Shown in pieces: positions 15,123 to 23,482 of a stretch of 64,000 nucleotides of DNA (the stretch's first letter is position 1; every line of letters starts with the position of its first letter). The translations under genes were made by a program, and so were the position numbers. Source of the DNA: Acidobacteriota bacterium (GTDB lineage: Bacteria > Acidobacteriota > Terriglobia > Terriglobales > Acidobacteriaceae); NCBI GenBank assembly GCA_013289795.1, contig JABCZH010000004.1, positions 186,001 to 250,000 of the forward strand, written 5' to 3'. The notes under the pieces are model-generated. The model was given only the letters and a program-made list of their open reading frames with translations. It was not told where the DNA came from and did not search any database.

Positions 15123-16432
15123 GATGTGCCTCGCTTCGCTGCAATCTCTGCGACGTCCGGCTTTGCGCGATCCAGCGCCTGAGCCAGATCCTCGATAATG
15201 TCGTCGATGTGCTCAATGCCCACGCTGAGCCGAATCATTTCCGGAGTAACCCCGACCTTCAATTGCTCTTCTGGCGACAATTGCCGATGCGTGGTCGACG
15301 CCGGATGACACGCCAACGACTTGGCGTCGCCCATATTCACCATTCGCTTGAATAATTTCAGCGCATTGAAACATTTCGTACCGGCTTCGAAGCCGCCCTT
15401 CACACCAAAAGTCAGCAACGAGCAGCGTTTCGAACCAAGGTACCTCTGTGCCATGGGGTACAACGGATTGTCCGGAAACCCCGCATAATTGACCCATTCC
15501 ACCATGGGATGATTGCGCAGACACTCCGCTACCTTGCGGGCGTTCTCCACGTGGCGTTCGACGCGAAGAGCAAGAGTTTCAATTCCCTGCAGCAACAGAA
15601 AGCCATTAAAGGGAGACAGCGTTGCACCAGTGTTTCTTTGGCAAACCGTCCGGCAGCGCGCGACGTAAGCCGCGTCGCCATAGTGCTCGACGTACACCAC
15701 ACCGTGATAGGCAATTTCCGGCTGGTTCAACATGTAGAAGCGCTCAGGGTATTTGCGCCAGGGAAACTTTCCACTATCCACGATCATTCCGCCCAGCGTC
15801 GTACCATGGCCTCCCATGAACTTGGTCATGGAATGCACCACAACGTCGGCACCGTATTCGATGGGCCTCAGTAAGATCGGCGTCGCGATGGTGTTATCGA
15901 CGATCAAAGGCACGCCGTGTTTATGCGCCACACGCGCCAGCCCCTCAATGTCTGCCACATTGCCCGCAGGATTGCCCACGCTTTCGCAGAAAACCGCTCG
16001 GGTGTTTTCGTCAATGAGTTTTTCCACGTCATCGGGATGGTCGCTGGCTGCGAAGCGCGAGGAGATTCCGCGCTTGGGGAAGATATGCGCCAAAAGAGTA
16101 TAGGTGGCGCCATATAGCTGCGGCAGCGAAACGATGTTGTTGCCCGACTCGGCAATATTGATGAGCGAGTATTCGATGGCTGCCATTCCAGAGCTGACAC
16201 TTAAGGCCTCAACCCCGCCTTCTAATGCAGCAACTCGTTTTTCCAGAACTGTATTCGTCGGATTGCCGATTCGGGTGTAGATGTTTCCCTGGACTTCGAG
16301 ATTAAACAGCGCCGCCCCGTGCTCGGCGCTGTCGAATTCGAAGGCGACCGTCTGATAGATCGGCACGGCTACGGCCTTTGTTGTGGGATCGCCATCGTAC
16401 CCCGCATGAATCGCAATCGTCTCTTTTTTCAT
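15113..16432 (-). CDS. metY: O-acetylhomoserine sulfhydrylase
   Basis: PLP enzyme that replaces the acyl group of O-acylhomoserine with sulfide, giving homocysteine by direct sulfhydrylation. The 439-residue length and opening ETIAIHAGYDGDPTTKAVAVPIYQT are typical of MetY/Cys-Met metabolism enzymes. The phosphate and ring contacts (YTRIGNPT, SSGMAA, D179 in IVDNT) and PLP Lys204 in SMTKFMGGHG are intact. Start ATG 16432. It precedes metA in the same transcript with a 10-base overlap, forming a two-gene route from homoserine to homocysteine; no methionine synthase is in the window. No SAM-riboswitch-like structure fits in the 55 bases upstream. Confidence 0.92.
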   Translation of the reverse strand: MKKETIAIHAGYDGDPTTKAVAVPIYQTVAFEFDSAEHGAALFNLEVQGNIYTRIGNPTNTVLEKRVAALEGGVEALSVSSGMAAIEYSLINIAESGNNIVSLPQLYGATYTLLAHIFPKRGISSRFAASDHPDDVEKLIDENTRAVFCESVGNPAGNVADIEGLARVAHKHGVPLIVDNTIATPILLRPIEYGADVVVHSMTKFMGGHGTTLGGMIVDSGKFPWRKYPERFYMLNQPEIAYHGVVYVEHYGDAAYVARCRTVCQRNTGATLSPFNGFLLLQGIETLALRVERHVENARKVAECLRNHPMVEWVNYAGFPDNPLYPMAQRYLGSKRCSLLTFGVKGGFEAGTKCFNALKLFKRMVNMGDAKSLACHPASTTHRQLSPEEQLKVGVTPEMIRLSVGIEHIDDIIEDLAQALDRAKPDVAEIAAKRGTSCP

Positions 16433-16487
16433 TCGCCAATAACCCTCAGAAACGGTAAATCCCCAGCCGGGAATTCCCTGGATCCCT

Positions 16488-17726
16488 TCATTTCGCGCTC
16501 GTCGCCACGCTCCGAACCGGAACCGCCGCCGGTTCTCTCGAAAGGGACTTTGTCAGGGTGCGTGTGAGCGTGCGAGCGGCAAAACCCGCGCCAAAAGCAA
16601 AGCGCATCACCGGCCCAAAACTGTTTGCCGCGGCCACGCCCACGAAATAAAGACCGGGCACAGATGACTCAAAGTTGGACGAGAGAATCGGGGAGCCCTC
16701 GACAGCCTTGAGCCTCGATCGAATCTCTGAATCCAGAAACTTCAGTCGTTCCAGATTCACTTTGTATCCCGTCGCGGCAATAATGTGGTCGGTCACAATC
16801 TTCTGCTCGCGGCCATCCGTTGCGCGAACGCGCAGTTCGGCCCTGCCATTGCGGACCTCGGCGCCTTGAGGCGTGCATCCCATCACTAAAGGCACTTTCC
16901 CGATAACTTTGTCTCTGCTGAACCAGCCGCCTGAGGGACCGAGCGATCTTCGGACTGCCTCCACCCGCAGGCGCTCGGGCAAGTAGTAAAAAGCCATTGG
17001 CGCGTTGGCAAAGAAGCGCGACCGGAGGCCAGGACCAAGCCCCGACCCAGGATGCCTGATCTTCTGCCAACGAGTGCGAGGCTTCCCGGTAGGCTGACTA
17101 TGAAACCTCAATTCGCTTCTGCGACTGACAAGCTGTACGTTGGCGCCAGCTTCATGTAGTAATCCCGTCAAATCTATCGCCGAAGATCCGCCACCAATTA
17201 CAACTACATCGCGACCGCGAAACGGTTCGACTTCGTGATGGCGCGCACTGTGTGACAGAAATCCTGGCGGCAGATGCCCTAGGTTCTCGGGAACGTAGGC
17301 GAAGTGGGTAATGCCGACCGCCACCACAACCGTGCGAGCTTCAACTGTTTCACCGTCCTCGAGCCGCAACATAAAGCCGTTCGGCAATCGATCGACACTA
17401 CCTACGAGCTTGTCTTCGAGCTCCGGCACCATGCGATCCCTGAACGCAAGTCCGTAAGCGCTGAAAGTCTCAAGTCGCACGGGTATTCCGGAATCGGCAT
17501 ACTCGATGCCCTGTTCGGCGCAAAACCGTCCTAAGGTGAATGCGCTCTCCGGATCGTAGATGTCGGAAGCAAAGCCGTCCGATTTGAGCATCATGCCCTT
17601 GGGCATGTGCGCCAGCCAGCTGTCCATAGGACGACCGAAAATTCGGAACGGAATACCGCTACGCCGCAAATGGGCGGCGACGGAGAGCCCGTAGGGACCC
17701 GCGCCAACAATTGCCGTGTTCAGCAT
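16488..17726 (-). CDS. FAD-dependent NAD(P)H oxidoreductase, monooxygenase-like (copy 1)
   Basis: A 412-residue two-dinucleotide-binding flavoprotein: FAD site GAGPYG (residues 8-13), NAD(P) site VVVIGGGSSAIDL, and the ATGY motif before the C-terminal third, a layout shared with flavin monooxygenases and lysine/ornithine N-hydroxylases. The conserved VPGLYFVGVAAANSFGP ending is typical. It is plainly related to the protein at 23482-24714. AAAGGAG lies 13 bases before the ATG. It is 55 bases upstream of metY. N-, S- or C-oxygenation or a reductase role are all possible. Confidence 0.82.
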   Translation of the reverse strand: MLNTAIVGAGPYGLSVAAHLRRSGIPFRIFGRPMDSWLAHMPKGMMLKSDGFASDIYDPESAFTLGRFCAEQGIEYADSGIPVRLETFSAYGLAFRDRMVPELEDKLVGSVDRLPNGFMLRLEDGETVEARTVVVAVGITHFAYVPENLGHLPPGFLSHSARHHEVEPFRGRDVVVIGGGSSAIDLTGLLHEAGANVQLVSRRSELRFHSQPTGKPRTRWQKIRHPGSGLGPGLRSRFFANAPMAFYYLPERLRVEAVRRSLGPSGGWFSRDKVIGKVPLVMGCTPQGAEVRNGRAELRVRATDGREQKIVTDHIIAATGYKVNLERLKFLDSEIRSRLKAVEGSPILSSNFESSVPGLYFVGVAAANSFGPVMRFAFGAGFAARTLTRTLTKSLSREPAAVPVRSVATSAK

Positions 17727-17911
17727 GCTTGAAGAGATGCTCCTTTGACGTTTATCACATTTGTTACCGAAACTTGGAACTGTGCCGGGGGATCGGCTGA
17801 GAGGGAGCCAGAGGGGAAAGGTGAATTATAGCACGGACACCTGTACGGCATCGGGCGCCTTCGGCCTGTAGTATCAACTACATACGGCGGAATAACAGGT
17901 GGCACAACCTC

Positions 17912-18994
17912 CTACCTTGCCGCCAAACTCAAAAGTCCGCAGTCGGCATGGCCTGGGCGGACAGACTTTGCTTCAAAGAACCGTTTCAACTTGAGGATCG
18001 GTTTTTCAAGCAAGTTCCAGGATATTGCTGCCATCGCGTAGGTGGCAGCAGTCGTCACGGGGAGCGCCAGAAACTGGTGCTTATCCAGATGGAATGTTTT
18101 GGCAACATCAAGTGGAATCTTCTGCAGCAAGTAGATTCCATAGCTGATGGTTCCGGTATAAACGAGGAATCGGTTCGTCAGAAGCGCATGCAACCATCTC
18201 TGCGCCGAGAACAGAGCAAGATAAACGAAAGAAACCGAGGCCATGGCAATCAGGGAAAAACCAATCCATCTGGCATGCGCGGCTTCGACCACAAGAGCGA
18301 GAGGCGCCGAGACAAGAAATGCGACCCAGGCGTGCGTTAGAAACTTCGATGGGGAAAACTCAACCGAACGGATAACAACCGCCAGCAGTGCTCCCGCCAT
18401 CAGACCGTCCAAACGACAGAATGTGTTTGAGTAGATATTGACCTGATGCATCGAGAGATAAAAACGCAATATTGGAGAAAAACAAATCACTGCAATGGCG
18501 ATCTTGCGAAGCTGAGCCTCAGTGCAGAACCACACCACCCAGGCCCAAACGAGGTAGAACTGTTCCTCGACGGCGAGCGACCACGTAACGCCGAGGGCCC
18601 CGGTAGCAGAGGAGGGAATCGGAACCAGGAAATTCTGAAGGAAAATTGTATAAGCCCACCACGGCGACGACCGTGCTTCGAACACGGTGTGGGCCTCGGA
18701 TGGACGCAAGATCGGGACAATCACAAACATGAAGAGAAGCACCGAGTAATACAGAGGCCAGATCCGGAGACAGCGCCGGGCATAGAAATTCTTGAAATAC
18801 CCATCTGATCCCTTCGTGTCGAACAGAATCCCCGTTATCAAGAGTCCCGACAACACAAAGAAAAGATCCACCCCCATCCATCCGTTATCCGAGATCAAAT
18901 GCAAGTGCAGTGACGGATACCTATCGGTGTTGTGTAGCAGCACCATCAGCACGGCCAAGCCGCGAACGGCATCTAGCTGCGGGATTTTCTTCAT
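17912..18994 (-). CDS. Membrane acyltransferase (acyltransferase 3 family)
   Basis: A 360-residue multi-pass membrane protein of the OafA/NodX-like family that moves acetyl or other acyl groups onto sugars or lipids. The N-terminal LDAVRGLAVLMVLLHN contains the conserved Arg and His, GVDLFFVLSGLLIT is the signature loop, RRCLRIWPLYY and WSLAVEEQFYLVWA follow, and about ten hydrophobic segments can be counted. The C-terminal tail is short and cytoplasmic, with no SGNH domain. It most likely O-acylates the surface glycan made by the large locus to the right; antibiotic or lipid acylation is possible. Confidence 0.88.
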   Translation of the reverse strand: MKKIPQLDAVRGLAVLMVLLHNTDRYPSLHLHLISDNGWMGVDLFFVLSGLLITGILFDTKGSDGYFKNFYARRCLRIWPLYYSVLLFMFVIVPILRPSEAHTVFEARSSPWWAYTIFLQNFLVPIPSSATGALGVTWSLAVEEQFYLVWAWVVWFCTEAQLRKIAIAVICFSPILRFYLSMHQVNIYSNTFCRLDGLMAGALLAVVIRSVEFSPSKFLTHAWVAFLVSAPLALVVEAAHARWIGFSLIAMASVSFVYLALFSAQRWLHALLTNRFLVYTGTISYGIYLLQKIPLDVAKTFHLDKHQFLALPVTTAATYAMAAISWNLLEKPILKLKRFFEAKSVRPGHADCGLLSLAAR

Positions 18995-19168
18995 GTTTGG
19001 CTAGGGCCGGGTGCGGTGCGACAACTTGAGCCATTCCGAAGGTTCGAACTTGGATGCCAGCGCGAGCTTCGCTCGTCTGCTTGCCAGTCGGCGCTGCATT
19101 AACTTGAATTGGCCTGAAGATGCGAGGTCGATAATCCAATCATTGCCTGACCCGAACTTGTCGGGGCA

Positions 19169-20347
19169 TTATGCATCACGCTTGCACAATTCGGGCACCT
19201 GCTCCGCGAATGTGCCTTCATTCCCCTCTCCGACAGAGAAATCGATCGCTGGCGTCCGCCGAGCAAGCCAGGCATACCTTGCACTCCAGATCCATAACAC
19301 CGATCCCAGAGCCGTTCCGGATGTATTTGTGATGAGATCGGTCATTCCTGAGTCACGCGTTGGCAGAAAGGACTGCAACACTTCGATGGTCAGACTGACG
19401 ATAAACCCCAGAACGACCGTTACAATCACCGCCCGCTTGATTTTTCGCACCGAGGAAAAATATGCGCAGAAAAAGAATCCGAACGGAACGAAGCCCGCAA
19501 TATTGATACCGATGTTCTTCCAATAGCCCCACGTCGGGAAAAACTCATTCCATGGGGTTTCGAGAAACGGTTCATGCAACACGAAGAAGCGCTTCGGGAT
19601 AAGCAGACTCGTCAACGAATCCACCTGATTGTGGACAACACTTCCGTTCCTTTCGGTGAAGAGATAGAGCGCAATAACACCTTCGCTTTTTGCCAGGGTT
19701 GCAGCTGTGTTCTGCACCCAGGACGCGTAGTGCTGTGACGCTTCGCTGGCTGACAATTCACGATTGTAAATCGCTAGTCCTTCTAGCTGCCCAGACCAGG
19801 TGTTGGTCGACTCGGGCCGGTTCCCCACGATGAGTTGACCGCTCAAGTCCTGACTTGAAAACCTGAAGTTTGGAGCCCTCTTGACCAGTGCACCATCCGC
19901 GTAGACTGTCGTACCTGCCGGACCGGAGGTGATTGTGATAAAGACCAGCTCCCCAGGACGGAAGACATCGGTGGCATAGATTGTGCCTTTTTCAACATTT
20001 CGGAACTGATCTAGGTTCGCGTGCTGTATTCCGAGATTGTGGTGAGACTGCCACAAGACAAAAGGGGCTACACGACGGTCCGGCAAGTAAGACGCGAGAA
20101 TCGTGCCCGAGTAGTCCAGGCTGGGTTGCAGCCAGATCTCGATACCGCAGGGTGCTCCCTCTTTTGACACGCTTGCCTTCAGAGCTACCGAACTTAGAAT
20201 GCTGCCGTATTCTCCAAAATGAAGTCCATTCCCATTGCTCACCCAGCTGATTTCATTCTTGGGAGCATGGAACGGCCACAATCCTATGACTAAAATGCCG
20301 CAAAGAACCATTAGGCATATCGTTCCCAGAGCTCTTGTGGCCATCAT
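19169..20347 (-). CDS. VanZ-like membrane protein with inserted LamG/concanavalin-like domain
   Basis: A 392-residue protein with an N-terminal transmembrane helix, then an extracytoplasmic jelly-roll domain (residues about 45-215) with LamG-type signatures (GIEIWLQPS, GTTVYADGALVKR, FRFSSQDLSGQLIVGNRP, SGQLEGLAIYNRELS), and a C-terminal VanZ-type membrane part with NIAGFVPFGFFFCAYF, TIEVLQSFLPTRDSGMTDLITNTSG as the hallmark loop. VanZ family members are linked to cell-surface polymers and exosortase-type loci. The LamG part would bind sugar or protein outside the membrane. It is 173 bases from the acyltransferase gene and belongs with the surface-glycan genes. Biochemical role unknown. Confidence 0.85.
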   Translation of the reverse strand: MMATRALGTICLMVLCGILVIGLWPFHAPKNEISWVSNGNGLHFGEYGSILSSVALKASVSKEGAPCGIEIWLQPSLDYSGTILASYLPDRRVAPFVLWQSHHNLGIQHANLDQFRNVEKGTIYATDVFRPGELVFITITSGPAGTTVYADGALVKRAPNFRFSSQDLSGQLIVGNRPESTNTWSGQLEGLAIYNRELSASEASQHYASWVQNTAATLAKSEGVIALYLFTERNGSVVHNQVDSLTSLLIPKRFFVLHEPFLETPWNEFFPTWGYWKNIGINIAGFVPFGFFFCAYFSSVRKIKRAVIVTVVLGFIVSLTIEVLQSFLPTRDSGMTDLITNTSGTALGSVLWIWSARYAWLARRTPAIDFSVGEGNEGTFAEQVPELCKRDA

Positions 20348-20407
20348 CGGAAGGTATACAGCTCATGCAGTGAAATTGGTGGGTTCAACGGCAAACACTA
20401 CTGATCT

Positions 20408-21037
20408 CTACAACGGATAGCGGCCGCGCCCCCAGATGATAGCGCGGTTGGCTATCGACAAGGGAAAAATAGTCGGACGCACAAAGTCGACAAAAAGCAC
20501 CACACGATAGGAATCAGTATCGTTCCAGACCTCGTGCTCGTTGCTGTCGTCGAAAATAAGACTCTTCCCTTCCTTCCAACAGCGCACGTCGTTTCCGACT
20601 CGAATCCTGCAACCGCCTTCCGGCCCGGGGATGATCAATCCGAGGTGGTAGCGAAGCACGCCTTTATAGGGCCCGCGGTGAGGAGCAATGTACTTTCGAG
20701 GCGCTAGAATCGAAAACATCGCGGACTTCATCCCCGGAATACGATGCAAAAGTCGCACAGTCTCGGGACATCGCGCGCAGTTCTCTTTTTTCTTGTTGCC
20801 GAACGAATAGAACCAAAATGTCTTCCATTGGTCGCCCTCGGTCAGAGCTTTCTGTGCCTTCGAAACATCCTGGAAATTCGGGATCTCTTCGCGGCGTACC
20901 ATCAGCACGTCCAATTCTTTGCGTATTGCTTTCCATTCCGCCTCAATGCTGGTTACCCAGGGAAACGCCTCTTGCTCGAAAAATGTCTTGTCCCCGTCAC
21001 GGTAGAACAGCGTTTTTTCTATCAGTTCGCGTATCAT
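20408..21037 (-). CDS. Aspartyl/asparaginyl beta-hydroxylase-like dioxygenase
   Basis: A 209-residue non-haem Fe(II)/2-oxoglutarate dioxygenase of the AspH/LpxO type. The iron ligand His and 2-oxoglutarate Arg regions are visible: APRKYIAPHRGPYKGVLRYHLGL is the core block (positions about 112-134), followed by FDDSNEHEVWNDTD with the second His and YRVVLFVDFVRP. GGAGG immediately precedes ATG 21037, which is preferred to the ATG at 21052. Known relatives hydroxylate Asp/Asn residues, lipid A acyl chains or free amino-acid-derived moieties. It heads nothing itself but follows FemAB-like, ATP-grasp and FAD oxidoreductase genes in one tight run, suggesting hydroxylation of an aminoacyl or acyl group. 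Confidence 0.85.
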   Translation of the reverse strand: MIRELIEKTLFYRDGDKTFFEQEAFPWVTSIEAEWKAIRKELDVLMVRREEIPNFQDVSKAQKALTEGDQWKTFWFYSFGNKKKENCARCPETVRLLHRIPGMKSAMFSILAPRKYIAPHRGPYKGVLRYHLGLIIPGPEGGCRIRVGNDVRCWKEGKSLIFDDSNEHEVWNDTDSYRVVLFVDFVRPTIFPLSIANRAIIWGRGRYPL

Positions 21038-21073
21038 CTCTCTTCCCTCCATTTCTTCTTCAGCACGGGTGGC

Positions 21074-22192
21074 TTAGCCGACGTGCTTGTAGAGGAATGT
21101 ACCCATGGCTCTTAGAAAGACGTCTGGCGTAATCGGGACCAGGTTCCGAAGAGCACCTTTCTCCCAGCCATCTGTAGTCGTTCCCGACCTATGCGGATAT
21201 TTCCAGTAACAAAGTTCAGTCCCGACGGCGCCCCAGTGTTCCTTGAACGATATGAGCCCAAGATTGTTGCGGTCAGAACGACCCATTTCAAATTGATCAA
21301 ACCCTTTGTCTTTCGCATCCTGGATTGCTCTCCAGAACAACAGGGCCACGCCCCCCAACTTGTGAAAACGCTCATCGCTGCAACCGTACTTATAAACCAT
21401 CGTCTTTTTGTGGGCCAGCGTGAGGATGCTGGCGATTGGCACACGGTCCTTGGTCACAACTCGAATCTTCAGCTTGCCTCCAAAAGTGGCGATAAGAGCG
21501 CGAAACCAAGCGAGCGGTTGCGGCGGTAAATACTGCCTCCGACGGGTCATCACTTGTAGGTCATAAAACTGTTGAAGAAGGCCTTCCGAGCATCCTTCCG
21601 CGTAATGTAATTTCTCCCGTTCCGCTCGACGAATTTTTCGTTGGACACCATTCTTGTGGAAGTTGTGAAACAACTCCTGAATGCTTTTGCGCAGGTCCAG
21701 GCAGTGGAAACTGTATACATCGCTTCTGACGAGCCGCGTGTGATTTCTCGGCTGAACAGAGATTGGTCTGATCTCGACGTACTTCCACTTGCCCGCATCC
21801 GCCCGCCGCCTAATATGAAGTAGCAGAGCGTCCAGTTCACCCGAATCAGTCAGCAGCGGTTCGCAATGATCTGAGAAAGGCAAGGACACGAATCGTCGAC
21901 CGGTCAACCAGCTGTCGACCCGGCAAAACACAAGACCATTGGTGAGAGCGGCGTCGGGAGAGCAAGTCGTGACCACCAGCGGATCGTATCCGTATGCCGT
22001 CTCCAACGCACTGAGCCAGTTTGTACTGTGGAACACCGAGGCTCGAGAATGACTGTCGACGAAAGCTTCCCACCGCGGATCGCGCAAAGGGTTGATCTCG
22101 TAAACGCTCGTCACGCGAGACTCCTCGTTCACCGAGAGCGGGATCGTTGAAGCCGAATTGGTAGTGACCATAGTCACGATGCCAAAATTCAT
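21074..22192 (-). CDS. FemAB/GNAT-fold aminoacyl- or acyltransferase
   Basis: A 372-residue protein with the double-GNAT layout of FemABX-like proteins. The N-terminal half has WEAFVDSHSRASVFHSTNWL and a SLPFSDHCEPL block; the C-terminal half has NGVQRKIRRAEREKL, KDRVPIASILTLAHKKTMVYKYGCSDE and GFDQFEMGRSDRNNLGLISFKEHWGA, the classic C-terminal signature. FemAB proteins use aminoacyl-tRNA to add amino acids to peptidoglycan; this subgroup, found in exosortase/EPS loci, has no established substrate. It lies 36 bases upstream of the dioxygenase gene and 48 bases downstream of an ATP-grasp ligase gene. A start at ATG 22171 is also possible. Confidence 0.85.
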   Translation of the reverse strand: MNFGIVTMVTTNSASTIPLSVNEESRVTSVYEINPLRDPRWEAFVDSHSRASVFHSTNWLSALETAYGYDPLVVTTCSPDAALTNGLVFCRVDSWLTGRRFVSLPFSDHCEPLLTDSGELDALLLHIRRRADAGKWKYVEIRPISVQPRNHTRLVRSDVYSFHCLDLRKSIQELFHNFHKNGVQRKIRRAEREKLHYAEGCSEGLLQQFYDLQVMTRRRQYLPPQPLAWFRALIATFGGKLKIRVVTKDRVPIASILTLAHKKTMVYKYGCSDERFHKLGGVALLFWRAIQDAKDKGFDQFEMGRSDRNNLGLISFKEHWGAVGTELCYWKYPHRSGTTTDGWEKGALRNLVPITPDVFLRAMGTFLYKHVG

Positions 22193-22240
22193 GATGCTTA
22201 AATTCCCACTCGCAGTCAGGTCAGAGGTTCTTCTTTACGG

Positions 22241-23482
22241 TCATCCAACAACCTTCACATCAGGAGTCCCTGTGATTTTCGATTGATTCTCGGGTGTCCC
22301 AGCGGCCTTCGCGAAGTATTTTTGCTTCACGAGATATGGAAGCATCAACACCTCTGCTACGAACGGAATAGGGTCTTTTAGACAAAACACCGACTCCGTG
22401 CGCGTACGCACAAGGGACGTCCAATAAGAGCGGAGGTCTAGTTCGTCATCCCATAGGTATGACGCAGCCGTCGGCAAATCTGTGACCACTCGAAGCCACC
22501 CAACTCCGGCCTTCGCTCTGGCATGCTCGATCTGTTTACCTAGCTGGTCCGAGTACAACAGATAAGGAAAGTCCACGCCCGCCGGACCGCCGAGGCTGTG
22601 AAAGCCCCAAGTTCTCGCGTTCACGTCTAATAACTTGAATTGACCATCTCGAGGATCCTGCTTGAACTCCACTTCTACGAGCCCATAGTAGTCGATGGCT
22701 TTGAGAAAGCGCTCGGAGAGTTCCTCAATTTCAGGGAGGTCGATCGTCTCAACGTACGTAGCCGCGCGGCCAAATTCGCGAGGATGCTGGCGCATTCGTC
22801 TGGCGACCAGCGTGCTATGCGCTTTGCCATCACGAAAGAATGCACAGTACGAATATTGCCGTTGGCCATCCCCAGGAATAATCTCCTGGATCAGAATTTC
22901 CTCAGCCTTAACCTGCCGAATGGCTTTCCGATACAAACTGTTGAGTTGATCGGGGGTCTCAGCCCGCCATGCCTTCGCGCCAGTGGCATAGAAGAAATTT
23001 TCTTTTACAGCCGGCTTGATGGCCAGGGGTAGGTGATTGTACAACTCAGCAAGCTCCGCCTCGGTTCCGGGGTTATAGGTGTGTGGCACCGGAATCCCCA
23101 ACTCCCGGGCCCGGTCATAGGTGTTTTTCTTGTTCCATGCCCACCGCACCGTATCCCAGCCTGCTGTAGTAACCCGAAAGAATTTTGCCAAGCGATCACG
23201 GTGACGGGAAAATGCAGCAACCGTTTCATCTCGGGTGGGGTATAAAACCCATCCCTTCAGCCCATATCGCTGACCCACTTCCATCACACTATCGACTGTC
23301 TTCTGTTCATCTCGCAAATCCTTTACTCGAACTACCCGGTCCACGTATTTCGAGAACTGCGAAACCGAGTGCTGGTCATCGATGACGATGATTGGAATGC
23401 CCCTGCGTCCCAGGCTTCGAGCAATGCCCAATCCCGGGTGTTCGCCGCCGATGACAACTGCTCCCACTTGCTCTCTGCTCAT
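22241..23482 (-). CDS. ATP-grasp carboxylate-amine ligase (first)
   Basis: A 413-residue ATP-grasp enzyme, which joins a carboxylate to an amine through an acyl phosphate. An N-terminal pre-ATP-grasp Rossmann region (AVVIGGEHPGLGIARSLGRRG) is followed by KKNTYDRARELGIPVPHTY, the ATP Lys in LAIKPAV, EILIQEIIPGDG, and the Mg/ATP site LVEVEFKQD....FKLLDVNARTWG. This is the subgroup often annotated carboxylate-amine ligase in polysaccharide loci. Its ATG overlaps the TGA of the upstream FAD oxidoreductase by one base (TGATG), indicating coupled translation. Substrates unknown; an aminoacyl amide on a sugar is one possibility. Confidence 0.87.
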   Translation of the reverse strand: MSREQVGAVVIGGEHPGLGIARSLGRRGIPIIVIDDQHSVSQFSKYVDRVVRVKDLRDEQKTVDSVMEVGQRYGLKGWVLYPTRDETVAAFSRHRDRLAKFFRVTTAGWDTVRWAWNKKNTYDRARELGIPVPHTYNPGTEAELAELYNHLPLAIKPAVKENFFYATGAKAWRAETPDQLNSLYRKAIRQVKAEEILIQEIIPGDGQRQYSYCAFFRDGKAHSTLVARRMRQHPREFGRAATYVETIDLPEIEELSERFLKAIDYYGLVEVEFKQDPRDGQFKLLDVNARTWGFHSLGGPAGVDFPYLLYSDQLGKQIEHARAKAGVGWLRVVTDLPTAASYLWDDELDLRSYWTSLVRTRTESVFCLKDPIPFVAEVLMLPYLVKQKYFAKAAGTPENQSKITGTPDVKVVG

